A stretch of 53,751 nucleotides of DNA from Candidatus Uhrbacteria bacterium RIFCSPLOWO2_01_FULL_47_17 (GTDB taxonomy: Bacteria; Patescibacteriota; Patescibacteriia; UBA9934; GWF2-40-263): NCBI GenBank assembly GCA_001791305.1, contig MGEI01000003.1, positions 182,910-236,660 of the forward strand, given 5' to 3'. The number at the start of each line of letters is the position of its first letter. The first letter of the stretch is position 1. A program made the translations under genes and the position numbers. Shown in pieces: positions 1 through 8,014 of the stretch. The notes beneath the pieces were generated by a model. The model was not told where the DNA came from, made no database searches, and saw only the letters and a list, made by a program, of their open reading frames with translations.

Positions 1-428
1 GCGGAACCAAGGACGATATGATTGTCTGATCCAACGTTTACCATAAACGTGGAAGTTTGGTTCGAAACGACTCGACTGATAATGGCTGCCGGAACGGCAC
101 TCAGTTGACGTTGTTTCAAAAAACCGAGTTCTTTTATCAAGGTCGTATTTTCTAATTTTATCCGCTCGATCTCTGAGCGTTCAATCGCATATTGATTCCG
201 CTCTGCAACCAGACGCTCATAATCATCGGGATTAACGGAACAGGCACCGAATGTTGATTGATATTGGTTTGAAATCCAAGTTCCAGAGGAGACAAACGGT
301 TTTTGGATGAATTGAAGTGATCGAAAAAAGAGGGATCGTGCAAAAAACAAGATCAAGAAAAACAGGACCAGGAGAGCTGGCGCAATAAATCGACGGTGAA
401 CATTCAACCATGTTCGAAAGGTGGGCAT
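1..428 (-). CDS. mreC: MreC rod shape-determining protein (partial, runs off window start)
   Basis: Reverse-strand reading from ATG at 428: MPTFRTWLNVHRRFIAPALLVLFFLILFFARSLFFRSLQF...NQYAIERSEIERIKLENTTLIKELGFLKQ...AAIISRVVSNQTSTFMVNVGSDNHIVLGS; TM segment, coiled coil and MreC beta-domain start; directly downstream of mreB. Confidence 0.8.
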   Translation of the reverse strand, partial: MPTFRTWLNVHRRFIAPALLVLFFLILFFARSLFFRSLQFIQKPFVSSGTWISNQYQSTFGACSVNPDDYERLVAERNQYAIERSEIERIKLENTTLIKELGFLKQRQLSAVPAAIISRVVSNQTSTFMVNVGSDNHIVLGS

Positions 429-472
429 AAAGAAAAAAGGCGGAAAGGGCTGAAAAGGCGAAAGAAACAATT

Positions 473-1525
473 TTAAATAATGTTGCCTTCGGTTGCGGAA
501 GGCAGTGATATATCTTTGAGGAGTTCTTCATTCTCGAGAAGTAAACCAGCTCCGCGCACAACAGAAGTCACGGGATCCTCGGCAACTCGCACAGGAATCT
601 CAGCGTGGCGACTGATCAAAACATCAAGTCCTCGAAGCAGCGCTCCGCCGCCTGTAAGCACAATGCCCCGCTCGTAAATGTCCGCCACGAGTTCTGGAGG
701 TGTTTTTTCAAGTGTTGCTTTGATTTGTTCGATGATTGTTCTGATCGAACGATCCATTGCCTCTCTGATCTGTGTGTCAGTGACGATAATCTCTCTCGGA
801 AGTCCTGTAATCAGATCGCGACCACGCATTTCAATTTCAAGAGGCGTTTCTTGTGGAATGGCGGATCCAATACGCATTTTCACTTTTTCGGCGACACGTT
901 CACCAAGCAACAGGTTAAACATGTCTCGCGCGTATTGGATAATATTTTTGTTCAATTCGTCACCCGCAATATCCAAAGACTTCCAGGTAACGATTCCTGC
1001 AAGGGACATGACAGCGATTTCCGTTGTTCCTCCACCCAAATCGACGATCATCATTCCAATCGATTCTGATAATGGAAGACGTGCACCGAGTGCGGCAAGC
1101 ATGGGATTCTCAACGAGATATACTTTACGCGCGCCGGCCGAGATTGCAGCATCTTCAACCGCTTTACGTTCCACTTCTGTTGTTTCAAGAGGAACACCGA
1201 TCACGATTCGTGGACGCGGAGCAAAGGTAAACGAGTCTGTGTAAGCTTTATCAATAAAATACTTCAACATTTTTTCTGTCACTTCAAAATCTGAAATCAC
1301 CCCTTTTTGCAATGGCTTTGTAATGGAAATATGCGGAGGGGTTTTTCCAAGCATGTCTTTTGCATCTTTTCCCACCGCTAAAATTTGATCGGTTCTTGTG
1401 TTCACCGCAACGATGGATGGTTCATTAATAATGATTCCACCCTCTTTCGAGTAAACGAGCGTGTGCGATGTTCCAAGATCAATTCCAAGATCTTTTGAGA
1501 ATTTACCGAAGAATTTGTCGAGCAT
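473..1525 (-). CDS. mreB: Rod shape-determining protein MreB
   Basis: Actin-fold motifs DLGIDLGTSHTLVY, IVIGVPLETTEVERKAVEDAA, MMIVDLGGGTTEIAVMSL, GIVLTGGGALLRGLD; start refined to MLDKFFGKF at 1525. Confidence 0.95.
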   Translation of the reverse strand: MLDKFFGKFSKDLGIDLGTSHTLVYSKEGGIIINEPSIVAVNTRTDQILAVGKDAKDMLGKTPPHISITKPLQKGVISDFEVTEKMLKYFIDKAYTDSFTFAPRPRIVIGVPLETTEVERKAVEDAAISAGARKVYLVENPMLAALGARLPLSESIGMMIVDLGGGTTEIAVMSLAGIVTWKSLDIAGDELNKNIIQYARDMFNLLLGERVAEKVKMRIGSAIPQETPLEIEMRGRDLITGLPREIIVTDTQIREAMDRSIRTIIEQIKATLEKTPPELVADIYERGIVLTGGGALLRGLDVLISRHAEIPVRVAEDPVTSVVRGAGLLLENEELLKDISLPSATEGNII

Positions 1526-1613
1526 AAGGAGAACAAAAAAGATGTCACAATGTGCATCTATTTTACAAAATCTAGACGGATCCATCAAGGATTTTGATTG
1601 ATAATTTTGGTGT

Positions 1614-1994
1614 TCAAGTTGATTCTGTAGATCCAAGAAAAATAAGCTCCAAAATACTTGCAATAAAGACAATAAGGACAAGCACCCACCAGACTAAAAG
1701 CCCAATTCCAGAAAGGAGGAGCGCTGCCAAAAATAGCGCTGTGAGGATAAGGCCTTGTCTCAAGGATCGAATAACATGTCGGTAAACAACCTGATCTTTT
1801 TTTATCCAGACACGCAGAAGAGTTCCGAGAAGCGTTACGCTCGCGAGAACAGAAATTCCGAGTGTGACGAAGAATAAGAAGAATCCTAAAAACCCAGACT
1901 TTGTTGGATCGATGGTGTAAATAACAATAAACCATGCGATCCAAGCACTAAGACTCACGAGAGCCATGATGATGAGGTATAAACGCAAACTCAT
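1614..1994 (-). CDS. Small hypothetical membrane protein
   Basis: 126 aa ORF with about four hydrophobic segments; 4-nt overlap with the upstream gene. Confidence 0.7.
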   Translation of the reverse strand: MSLRLYLIIMALVSLSAWIAWFIVIYTIDPTKSGFLGFFLFFVTLGISVLASVTLLGTLLRVWIKKDQVVYRHVIRSLRQGLILTALFLAALLLSGIGLLVWWVLVLIVFIASILELIFLGSTEST

Positions 1995-2314
1995 AGGTGT
2001 TCTTCCAAAAGGGCGCGATTGATTTGAAAAATAACTTTGTCTAATTTGGTGTCTTGAAATTTTTCCATCATCCGGTTTCGGAGTTCTTCCTCAAATTCTT
2101 TCAAGTACTGTGTTGTCGATCCACTTTTTGTCACAATTTTCAGCAGGCCATCTTTGTAGGAAATAACGCGCGCATCTGCATCCCGATCCATTGGTAATAC
2201 ATCTCGTAAAAATTCGTTTCCCCATCCAACAATTTGCGATGAAGTAATTGCCGTCCCGAATTGTTTTCTCTGAATCTGTCGGCGAACCAATTGTTTCATC
2301 GATGACATTCCCAT
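1991..2314 (-). CDS. DUF721/DciA-like protein
   Basis: Small basic protein (KQLVRRQIQRKQ...GWGNEFLRDVLP...LLKIVTKSGSTTQYLKEFEEELRNRM) matching the general layout of DUF721 proteins. Confidence 0.5.
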   Translation of the reverse strand: MGMSSMKQLVRRQIQRKQFGTAITSSQIVGWGNEFLRDVLPMDRDADARVISYKDGLLKIVTKSGSTTQYLKEFEEELRNRMMEKFQDTKLDKVIFQINRALLEEHL

Positions 2315-2332
2315 ACGTGTACATTTTACTTG

Positions 2333-5287
2333 CTACTGTCTGAATTCACAAATATCTGCAAAGTCACAAAATCGACAATGAAAACCAGGCGTCGCTTCGA
2401 ACTGACTCTTACGAATTGCCTGCACGCGATCAATGATGTTTTGTCGCAATTCCGCGAGTTGATCGTCTGTTCCGATAAATGAAACATCCGAGTTGTCCTC
2501 GAGATAATGATACGTGAGCTTCTTTGGTTTCAGTCCGAGCACATCGATCGCCGCCATCTGATACAAATACAACTGTTCACGATCTTCCGGCTTCAACGTT
2601 TTCTCCGTCTTTGGCGATCCTGTTTTGTAATCGATAATTTCCACACCATCCTCGAATGTGTCCATACGATCGATGCGCCCTTTCAGCACAACATCACCAA
2701 ACTTCAGCGTGAAGCCTTGTTCGAGAAACAAAGGACTGGGTCGCTTGTCTTTAAACGATCGAAAATACGCAAGCAGAGATTCTTTTCCTTTTGCGCGATA
2801 CTCCTCGCGTTGTTTATCATCCTCATACCAGTCATCAATCCAGGCTTGGGCGTAGAGGTCGAGAAGATCCTTCTCGGTGACAGGCATTGGGTCGGTCGTC
2901 GTCGAGGGCGTCTCGAATAACGACACTTGTTTCATTCCCGCACGCTCAAGCCAGAGGGTAAAATAGTTCTGAAGCGTGTTGTGCATGGTTTTTCCGAACG
3001 AGAATGTCCAGCGACCGAATACGGGCACTTTCAAGACGTGAGCAAATTTGTATTGATACGGACAGGTTTTAAATGCTGCAAGTTGCGTAAACGAAAATTG
3101 CTTCGGTACTGGGATCGAAATCTCGGTCTTCGAAATATGCTCTTCTTGTTCCCCACGATCTTCATCGAACAAATGCACGAGCGCGCGATCTTTCCCATCC
3201 GGTTTCTCATACCCAAGTTCATGGAGGAATCTTGACAGCTTACGCGCCCGCGCTCCGCCGTAATCATCCGCAGAAGTGAAATACAAACCTTCTTTTGCAC
3301 GCGTCATCGCAACATAAAACAGTCTGCGTTCTTCATGCAGGTGCGCATCATCGTGATCGTGAGTACCCTCGAATAAACCATCTGGAATAGGGATCGTTTC
3401 TCCGCGGGCCTGAGCCGGAAATCTGCGATCAACAAGGTTGACGACGAAGACATGTTTGAACTCAAGACCTTTCGATGCGTGAACCGTCATGATGCGTACA
3501 AGCTCAGGACCTGTCTCAAAATCAACAGAGAGCGAACCCTCTTCGCCCGCATCGCGCTCGTGAGCAAACTCATCGAGGAACGCGTGCAGTGTCTTTTGAT
3601 CATTGCGAACCTCAAACGACTTCACGCGCTCGAGAAACTGATTGAGATATCGAAACGATTCCATCTTCTCGTTTTCTGGTCGTGAGTTGAGATACTCGAT
3701 GTAACCGAGTTTTCGGACGAGTTGTTTAAAGCACTCAGTCGCCGGCTTTCCTTTCAAAGTCGTTCGAAGTTCGTTCAATTGAAACAAGATCGTGCGCAGT
3801 TTCTCGAGGACCTCCGGCGAGAGCTTGCTGATCGATGAAGCCATCTCACACGCCTCAAACAACGACTTTCCTTTCATTTGGGCAAGAAGATTCAGCTCTG
3901 AGATTGAGCGTGCATCGATCGCATACATTGGCGAAGTCAGAACACGATAGAAACTCGGACTCTCGAATGGGCGGTCGATGACTTGCATGAACGCGAGCAA
4001 GTCGAGAATAACCGGCTTTGTATAAAGTCCCGAGAGGGCGAGAAACTGAAATGGGATTCCGTGACGATCGAAAGCGGCCGCAAAGTCATCTCCGGCGCTG
4101 TTTGATCGGACGAGAATCGCAAAATCATTCCAGGATAAATCCTGGTCAGCATCTCGAAGCTCAGCGATCTTTTTCACGACCGAAAGAACTTCGTCCTCAA
4201 GCGTTGAGCAATGAATGTGTTCAATGGTTCCCTGTTTCTCGGAGTGCGCGATCAGACGCTTCGTTAATCCACTTTTTGACTCGAGACGGTGTGGGTTATT
4301 CATTTGAATAAACGTATGAGCATGGTCGAGGATCGATTGCGCAGATCGGTAATTCTTTGTAAGCACAACCCGAACAGTATTCGGGAAATCTGTCTCAAAA
4401 CGCAGAATATTCTCAAGAGACGCTCCGCGAAAGTGATAAATCGATTGATCATCATCCCCCACAATCGTTAGGTTGTTACTCGGCGCGGCAATGAGTTTTA
4501 CGAGTTCGTACTGCGCATGGTTTGTATCTTGAAACTCATCGACGAGGACGAAGCGAAACTTGTCGCGAACAAGTTTGAGAACGCGCGGCCGATCACGCAT
4601 CAGTTTTAATGAATACAAAATGAGATCACCAAAATCAAGGGCATCGTGCTCCTGAAGGATTGATTGGTACGTCTGATATGCATTCGCGAGCTCGCACAGT
4701 CGCTTCTTCTCGGACAAACCCTCTCCCCGGCCCTCTCCCTCGAAGGGAGAGGGGGTTTGCATTGCATCCTCGTCGAGAACGCGCTCTTCGACGAACTTCA
4801 GATAGGCATCCGGATCAATTGCTTGATCTTTAAGTCTCGAGAAATGCGAAAGGAATCCTTTGAGGTACTTTGTTGGGTTTCCGAGTGGGCGGTAATAGTC
4901 GAGGACAAACTTGTCGAAATGTTGGCGCATTAAAAGCCACGTGTCGAGTTCGGTTGAAAGCTTAAAGTCCCGAGCGAGACCGATCTCCGCACCATATTCT
5001 CGAAGGAGCCGTTCGCAGAATGCGTGGAAGGTCGAAATCTGAAGATCGACATACCCATACGGCAGCAACAAGTCGACACGCTCTTCCATTTCACCTGCCG
5101 CTTTGTCCGTAAACGTGAGCGACAAAATCTGCTCCGGCTTTGCGAGCCCTTGTTCGATGAGCCAAGCAATGCGCTTTGTGACCACTGTCGTCTTCCCTGT
5201 CCCCGCCCCCGCAACAATCATAAGAGGCCCCGTTGTATGAGTAACGGCTGAAATTTGCTCTGGATTCAGGTCATCAAGGAGATTCAT
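2333..5287 (-). CDS. UvrD/PcrA-type superfamily 1 helicase with C-terminal PD-(D/E)XK (RecB-like) nuclease domain
   Basis: Walker A AGAGTGKTT, VDEFQDTNHAQYEL, GDDDQSIYHFRGA, VMTVHASKGLEF-type motif, VAMTRAKEGLY; C-terminal GRIDRMD...EIIDYKTG plus terminal Cys cluster CRFCDFADIC. Start refined to MNLLDDLNPEQ. Confidence 0.93.
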   Translation of the reverse strand: MNLLDDLNPEQISAVTHTTGPLMIVAGAGTGKTTVVTKRIAWLIEQGLAKPEQILSLTFTDKAAGEMEERVDLLLPYGYVDLQISTFHAFCERLLREYGAEIGLARDFKLSTELDTWLLMRQHFDKFVLDYYRPLGNPTKYLKGFLSHFSRLKDQAIDPDAYLKFVEERVLDEDAMQTPSPFEGEGRGEGLSEKKRLCELANAYQTYQSILQEHDALDFGDLILYSLKLMRDRPRVLKLVRDKFRFVLVDEFQDTNHAQYELVKLIAAPSNNLTIVGDDDQSIYHFRGASLENILRFETDFPNTVRVVLTKNYRSAQSILDHAHTFIQMNNPHRLESKSGLTKRLIAHSEKQGTIEHIHCSTLEDEVLSVVKKIAELRDADQDLSWNDFAILVRSNSAGDDFAAAFDRHGIPFQFLALSGLYTKPVILDLLAFMQVIDRPFESPSFYRVLTSPMYAIDARSISELNLLAQMKGKSLFEACEMASSISKLSPEVLEKLRTILFQLNELRTTLKGKPATECFKQLVRKLGYIEYLNSRPENEKMESFRYLNQFLERVKSFEVRNDQKTLHAFLDEFAHERDAGEEGSLSVDFETGPELVRIMTVHASKGLEFKHVFVVNLVDRRFPAQARGETIPIPDGLFEGTHDHDDAHLHEERRLFYVAMTRAKEGLYFTSADDYGGARARKLSRFLHELGYEKPDGKDRALVHLFDEDRGEQEEHISKTEISIPVPKQFSFTQLAAFKTCPYQYKFAHVLKVPVFGRWTFSFGKTMHNTLQNYFTLWLERAGMKQVSLFETPSTTTDPMPVTEKDLLDLYAQAWIDDWYEDDKQREEYRAKGKESLLAYFRSFKDKRPSPLFLEQGFTLKFGDVVLKGRIDRMDTFEDGVEIIDYKTGSPKTEKTLKPEDREQLYLYQMAAIDVLGLKPKKLTYHYLEDNSDVSFIGTDDQLAELRQNIIDRVQAIRKSQFEATPGFHCRFCDFADICEFRQ
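4715..4759. repeat. Palindromic repeat inside helicase CDS
   Basis: CAAACCC..CCCTCTCCCT-cga-AGGGAGAGGG..GGGTTTG. Confidence 0.75.
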
Positions 5288-5439
5288 ATTGGCGATATTG
5301 TAACACATCTCGCCCAGCGTCATCCTGAGCTCCTCGAGGGATCTCCGGACGGGTATTTGTCCAAAAAGACAACGCGAATCCATTGACAAAATCTCGGATT
5401 CTTGGTAAGAAATTGTTGCCAATCATAGGAGGAACGGCA

Positions 5440-6771
5440 ATGGAAAACCCTATCGTTCATGACAAACCGGAAGTCAAGATTCGTATTTCGCTAGGTCAAC
5501 ATCCGATTCCGATCGTTCATGGAATGGTCGAAGCGGATGTCGTTTTGGAAATCACGCCGGTCATTCCGGAGCGGAATTCCGCCCCACTTGATGTCTGTGT
5601 GGTTGTGGACTGTTCTGGGTCCATGAATGGTGGCGCGAGTCACAACTCGCGCATCACAAAAATCGACGCGGTTCGCGAAGGTCTTGTGAATGTCGTTCGC
5701 AAGATGGGTCCGGAAGATCGCATTCGTGTGATCGGGTTTAGTGATGATGCCTTCGAGGTTTTGCCCTGGACAGTCATCGGACAAACGGAACTCGAGAAAG
5801 TCGTCGATCAGCTCGAGAAAGAACTTCACCATCGAGGCTCGACTCACTTCAAAGACGCACTCAACATGTCAATCGAGAACGGCCTCGGCGATCACGGATC
5901 GCCGCTCATCGTTCTGCTGACGGATGGTCAGAGTTCGAACCCGCAAGAGGATCACCGATTCATGGTTCAGTTCGTTGATGAGCTGCGCGGAAAAAAGATT
6001 CCGCTCATCATCTACGGAACGGGGCCTGATTACAACAAGAATCTGTTGGACCAGCTCGCCATTCGAGCAGGCAACGGATCTCTCATGTATCACGTCTTGT
6101 CGGTCGAAGATCTGGATGCGCATCTCACGGGAGAACTCGCGTTTCGTCATGGATTTTGTCTTGAGCGTGTGGAGATCTTGGTCTTCCATGCGCTTGCGCG
6201 ATTCACGGACGTCTACCGCTTCATCCCGCAAGAGCATCGCCTGCTCGAACGAAACCAGAACAATCGTGAGCACGGAGATGCTGGTTGCTACATTCTGAAA
6301 GATGGAAAAGGCTTCCAGAATTCCTGCGGATCGGTGGATCACCTGCGTGGACAGAAGTTTCTGTTTCGCATCACGGTACCCGCTCACGATTTCCAGGAAA
6401 CATCTTTGTTCAATATGGAGATCTCCGGCAATAAGCCGGGTGAACTTCCCTTCAAATACACCCTTCAGGTTCCGGCGTCCTGTACGCCCAACCTTTCCAC
6501 ACAACCCATTCATCCTGAAGTGACGAAGTACAAGCTGATGGTTGAGGCGACAAAAGCCATCAAAGAACGGCGGTATGAGGACGGCGTTCAGATCTACGAA
6601 CGCATGGGGCGTCCGGATCTGGCACAGACCCTCGTCCTTCTCTCTGAGAAGGGAGAGGACGAAGAGTCGACATCGCGCGGGACGCAGTCTTTCGCAAGTT
6701 CGGCATCCTCGGTCGTCCTTTCGCAGGAAGCAATCGACCGATACTTCAAGGAGCGTGGAGAAAACCCATGA
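5440..6771 (+). CDS. von Willebrand factor type A (VWA) domain protein
   Basis: MIDAS motif VVVDCSGSMNGG, later LLTDGQSSNP; SD AGGAGG before ATG 5440; 4-nt overlap with the FHA gene. Confidence 0.88.
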   Translation: MENPIVHDKPEVKIRISLGQHPIPIVHGMVEADVVLEITPVIPERNSAPLDVCVVVDCSGSMNGGASHNSRITKIDAVREGLVNVVRKMGPEDRIRVIGFSDDAFEVLPWTVIGQTELEKVVDQLEKELHHRGSTHFKDALNMSIENGLGDHGSPLIVLLTDGQSSNPQEDHRFMVQFVDELRGKKIPLIIYGTGPDYNKNLLDQLAIRAGNGSLMYHVLSVEDLDAHLTGELAFRHGFCLERVEILVFHALARFTDVYRFIPQEHRLLERNQNNREHGDAGCYILKDGKGFQNSCGSVDHLRGQKFLFRITVPAHDFQETSLFNMEISGNKPGELPFKYTLQVPASCTPNLSTQPIHPEVTKYKLMVEATKAIKERRYEDGVQIYERMGRPDLAQTLVLLSEKGEDEESTSRGTQSFASSASSVVLSQEAIDRYFKERGENP

Positions 6772-7250
6772 ACGAACTCGCCCTTTTTGAACGAGAAGAA
6801 CTGATAAAGTTCAACAGCGGTCTCAAAATCCTCTACCTCGGCAATGAACGTATTCGCGTAAGCGAGACGTATGCGCAAGGATTCATGATCGGCTGGAAGC
6901 GTCTCGAAAGCGGCCCACCCATCCGGGTTGGTCGTGAAGACGCTCCGCCGGATGAGATGCACATTCATCCAGAAATCGATCTTTCCCCTGTCATGCCTGT
7001 GGCACAGCAAGGCTGCGTCTCGCGGCTGCATGCAGTCATCGAATGGCAAGACGGAAAGCCGATGCTTCGAACCTATTCCCGGAAATCCGGAACGTGGGTT
7101 CGCCGCAGCGGTGAAACGCGCAAGCGACTCCTCCAGCTCCATGAGTACCATGAGTTGAAGCATGGCGACATGATCCAACTTGGGCACCCAAGATCCATTT
7201 ATGTGCGCCTGCGGATTCAGTTCCTCGGAGCGCCGACAGACAACACCTAA
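6768..7250 (+). CDS. FHA domain protein
   Basis: FHA signature IRVGRED...CVSRLHAVIEWQDGKP...KSGTWVRRSGETRKRL...LKHGDMIQLG; ATGA overlap with the VWA gene. Confidence 0.82.
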   Translation: MNELALFEREELIKFNSGLKILYLGNERIRVSETYAQGFMIGWKRLESGPPIRVGREDAPPDEMHIHPEIDLSPVMPVAQQGCVSRLHAVIEWQDGKPMLRTYSRKSGTWVRRSGETRKRLLQLHEYHELKHGDMIQLGHPRSIYVRLRIQFLGAPTDNT

Positions 7251-7317
7251 CCACTCGTTGCGAAAGCTCCGGGTGGATTTTTTTGCAACAAAAAAGACAC
7301 TCATGTGAGTGTCAGAG

Positions 7318-7920
7318 TTACGGAATCGTCATGCCGCTGCGGCCATCGATACCTGCGTCGGGCTCGGAATCATCCTCAAGAGCGCGATCATCACGTCCAA
7401 GCACATCGCGTTCATACTTGTTGTACCACGCATGAAATTCTGGTGTGTTGACTTGCATGGTGTATTTCCGATCGTCCGAAAGCTGAAAACAGATGAAGTT
7501 GTGGATCTGTCGGCTTTTCCCGAACGTTTCACGAACAAATGCTTCCGCCGAACGAAGCTGATCGATTGTATCAACGAACGAACACCCAGGATTCAGAGAT
7601 GGCGCAGAAACAAGCGCAATCTCGTTGATCGGCTTCATCTGAAGCGCGGAGCGGATCAGAATCATGGTATGTGCACGACATTCTTCATGATCTGCATCAG
7701 ATGTGATGTTGTGCAAGGAACAACCGCCCGTCGAAACACAAATAATGTGTGCGGGTGGAACTTGGGTATGAAATGAAATATCCGGATGCAGATTCGCAAG
7801 ATCTGTGACCACAAGCGTGTGCGAGAGATCGCAATCGAGCTTTGCTTCATGCAAAACCCGTTGTGCGTACAGAGACTCGATCAGAGCTTGATCTTCCGGA
7901 GAAAGCTGTGGGCGTATCAT
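7318..7920 (-). CDS. Hypothetical protein
   Basis: ~200 aa ORF with sigma70-like promoter (TTGACA-17-TAGTCT) upstream and terminator downstream. Confidence 0.7.
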   Translation of the reverse strand: MIRPQLSPEDQALIESLYAQRVLHEAKLDCDLSHTLVVTDLANLHPDISFHTQVPPAHIICVSTGGCSLHNITSDADHEECRAHTMILIRSALQMKPINEIALVSAPSLNPGCSFVDTIDQLRSAEAFVRETFGKSRQIHNFICFQLSDDRKYTMQVNTPEFHAWYNKYERDVLGRDDRALEDDSEPDAGIDGRSGMTIP

Positions 7921-8014
7921 GGAGACTCCTCGAATCGTCAAGAAATGAGTGACGATGGGGAGAGACTACGGTAAATAAGAGAAAATGTCAATGCGTGAAA
8001 CCAAAAACCGATCT

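Noticed and set aside
4664-4933. Plus-strand ORF containing TLSPALSLEGRG
   Set aside because: The peptide is the opposite-strand reading of the palindromic repeat in the helicase gene, not a real protein.
5869-6513. 214-aa minus-strand ORF antisense to the VWA gene
   Set aside because: Antisense shadow ORF; VWA motifs are on the plus strand.
6636-6663. Hairpin CCTTCTC-tct-GAGAAGG near the VWA gene 3' end as a third in-frame repeat insertion
   Set aside because: Short and imperfect; similarity to the other coding palindromes is too weak to claim.
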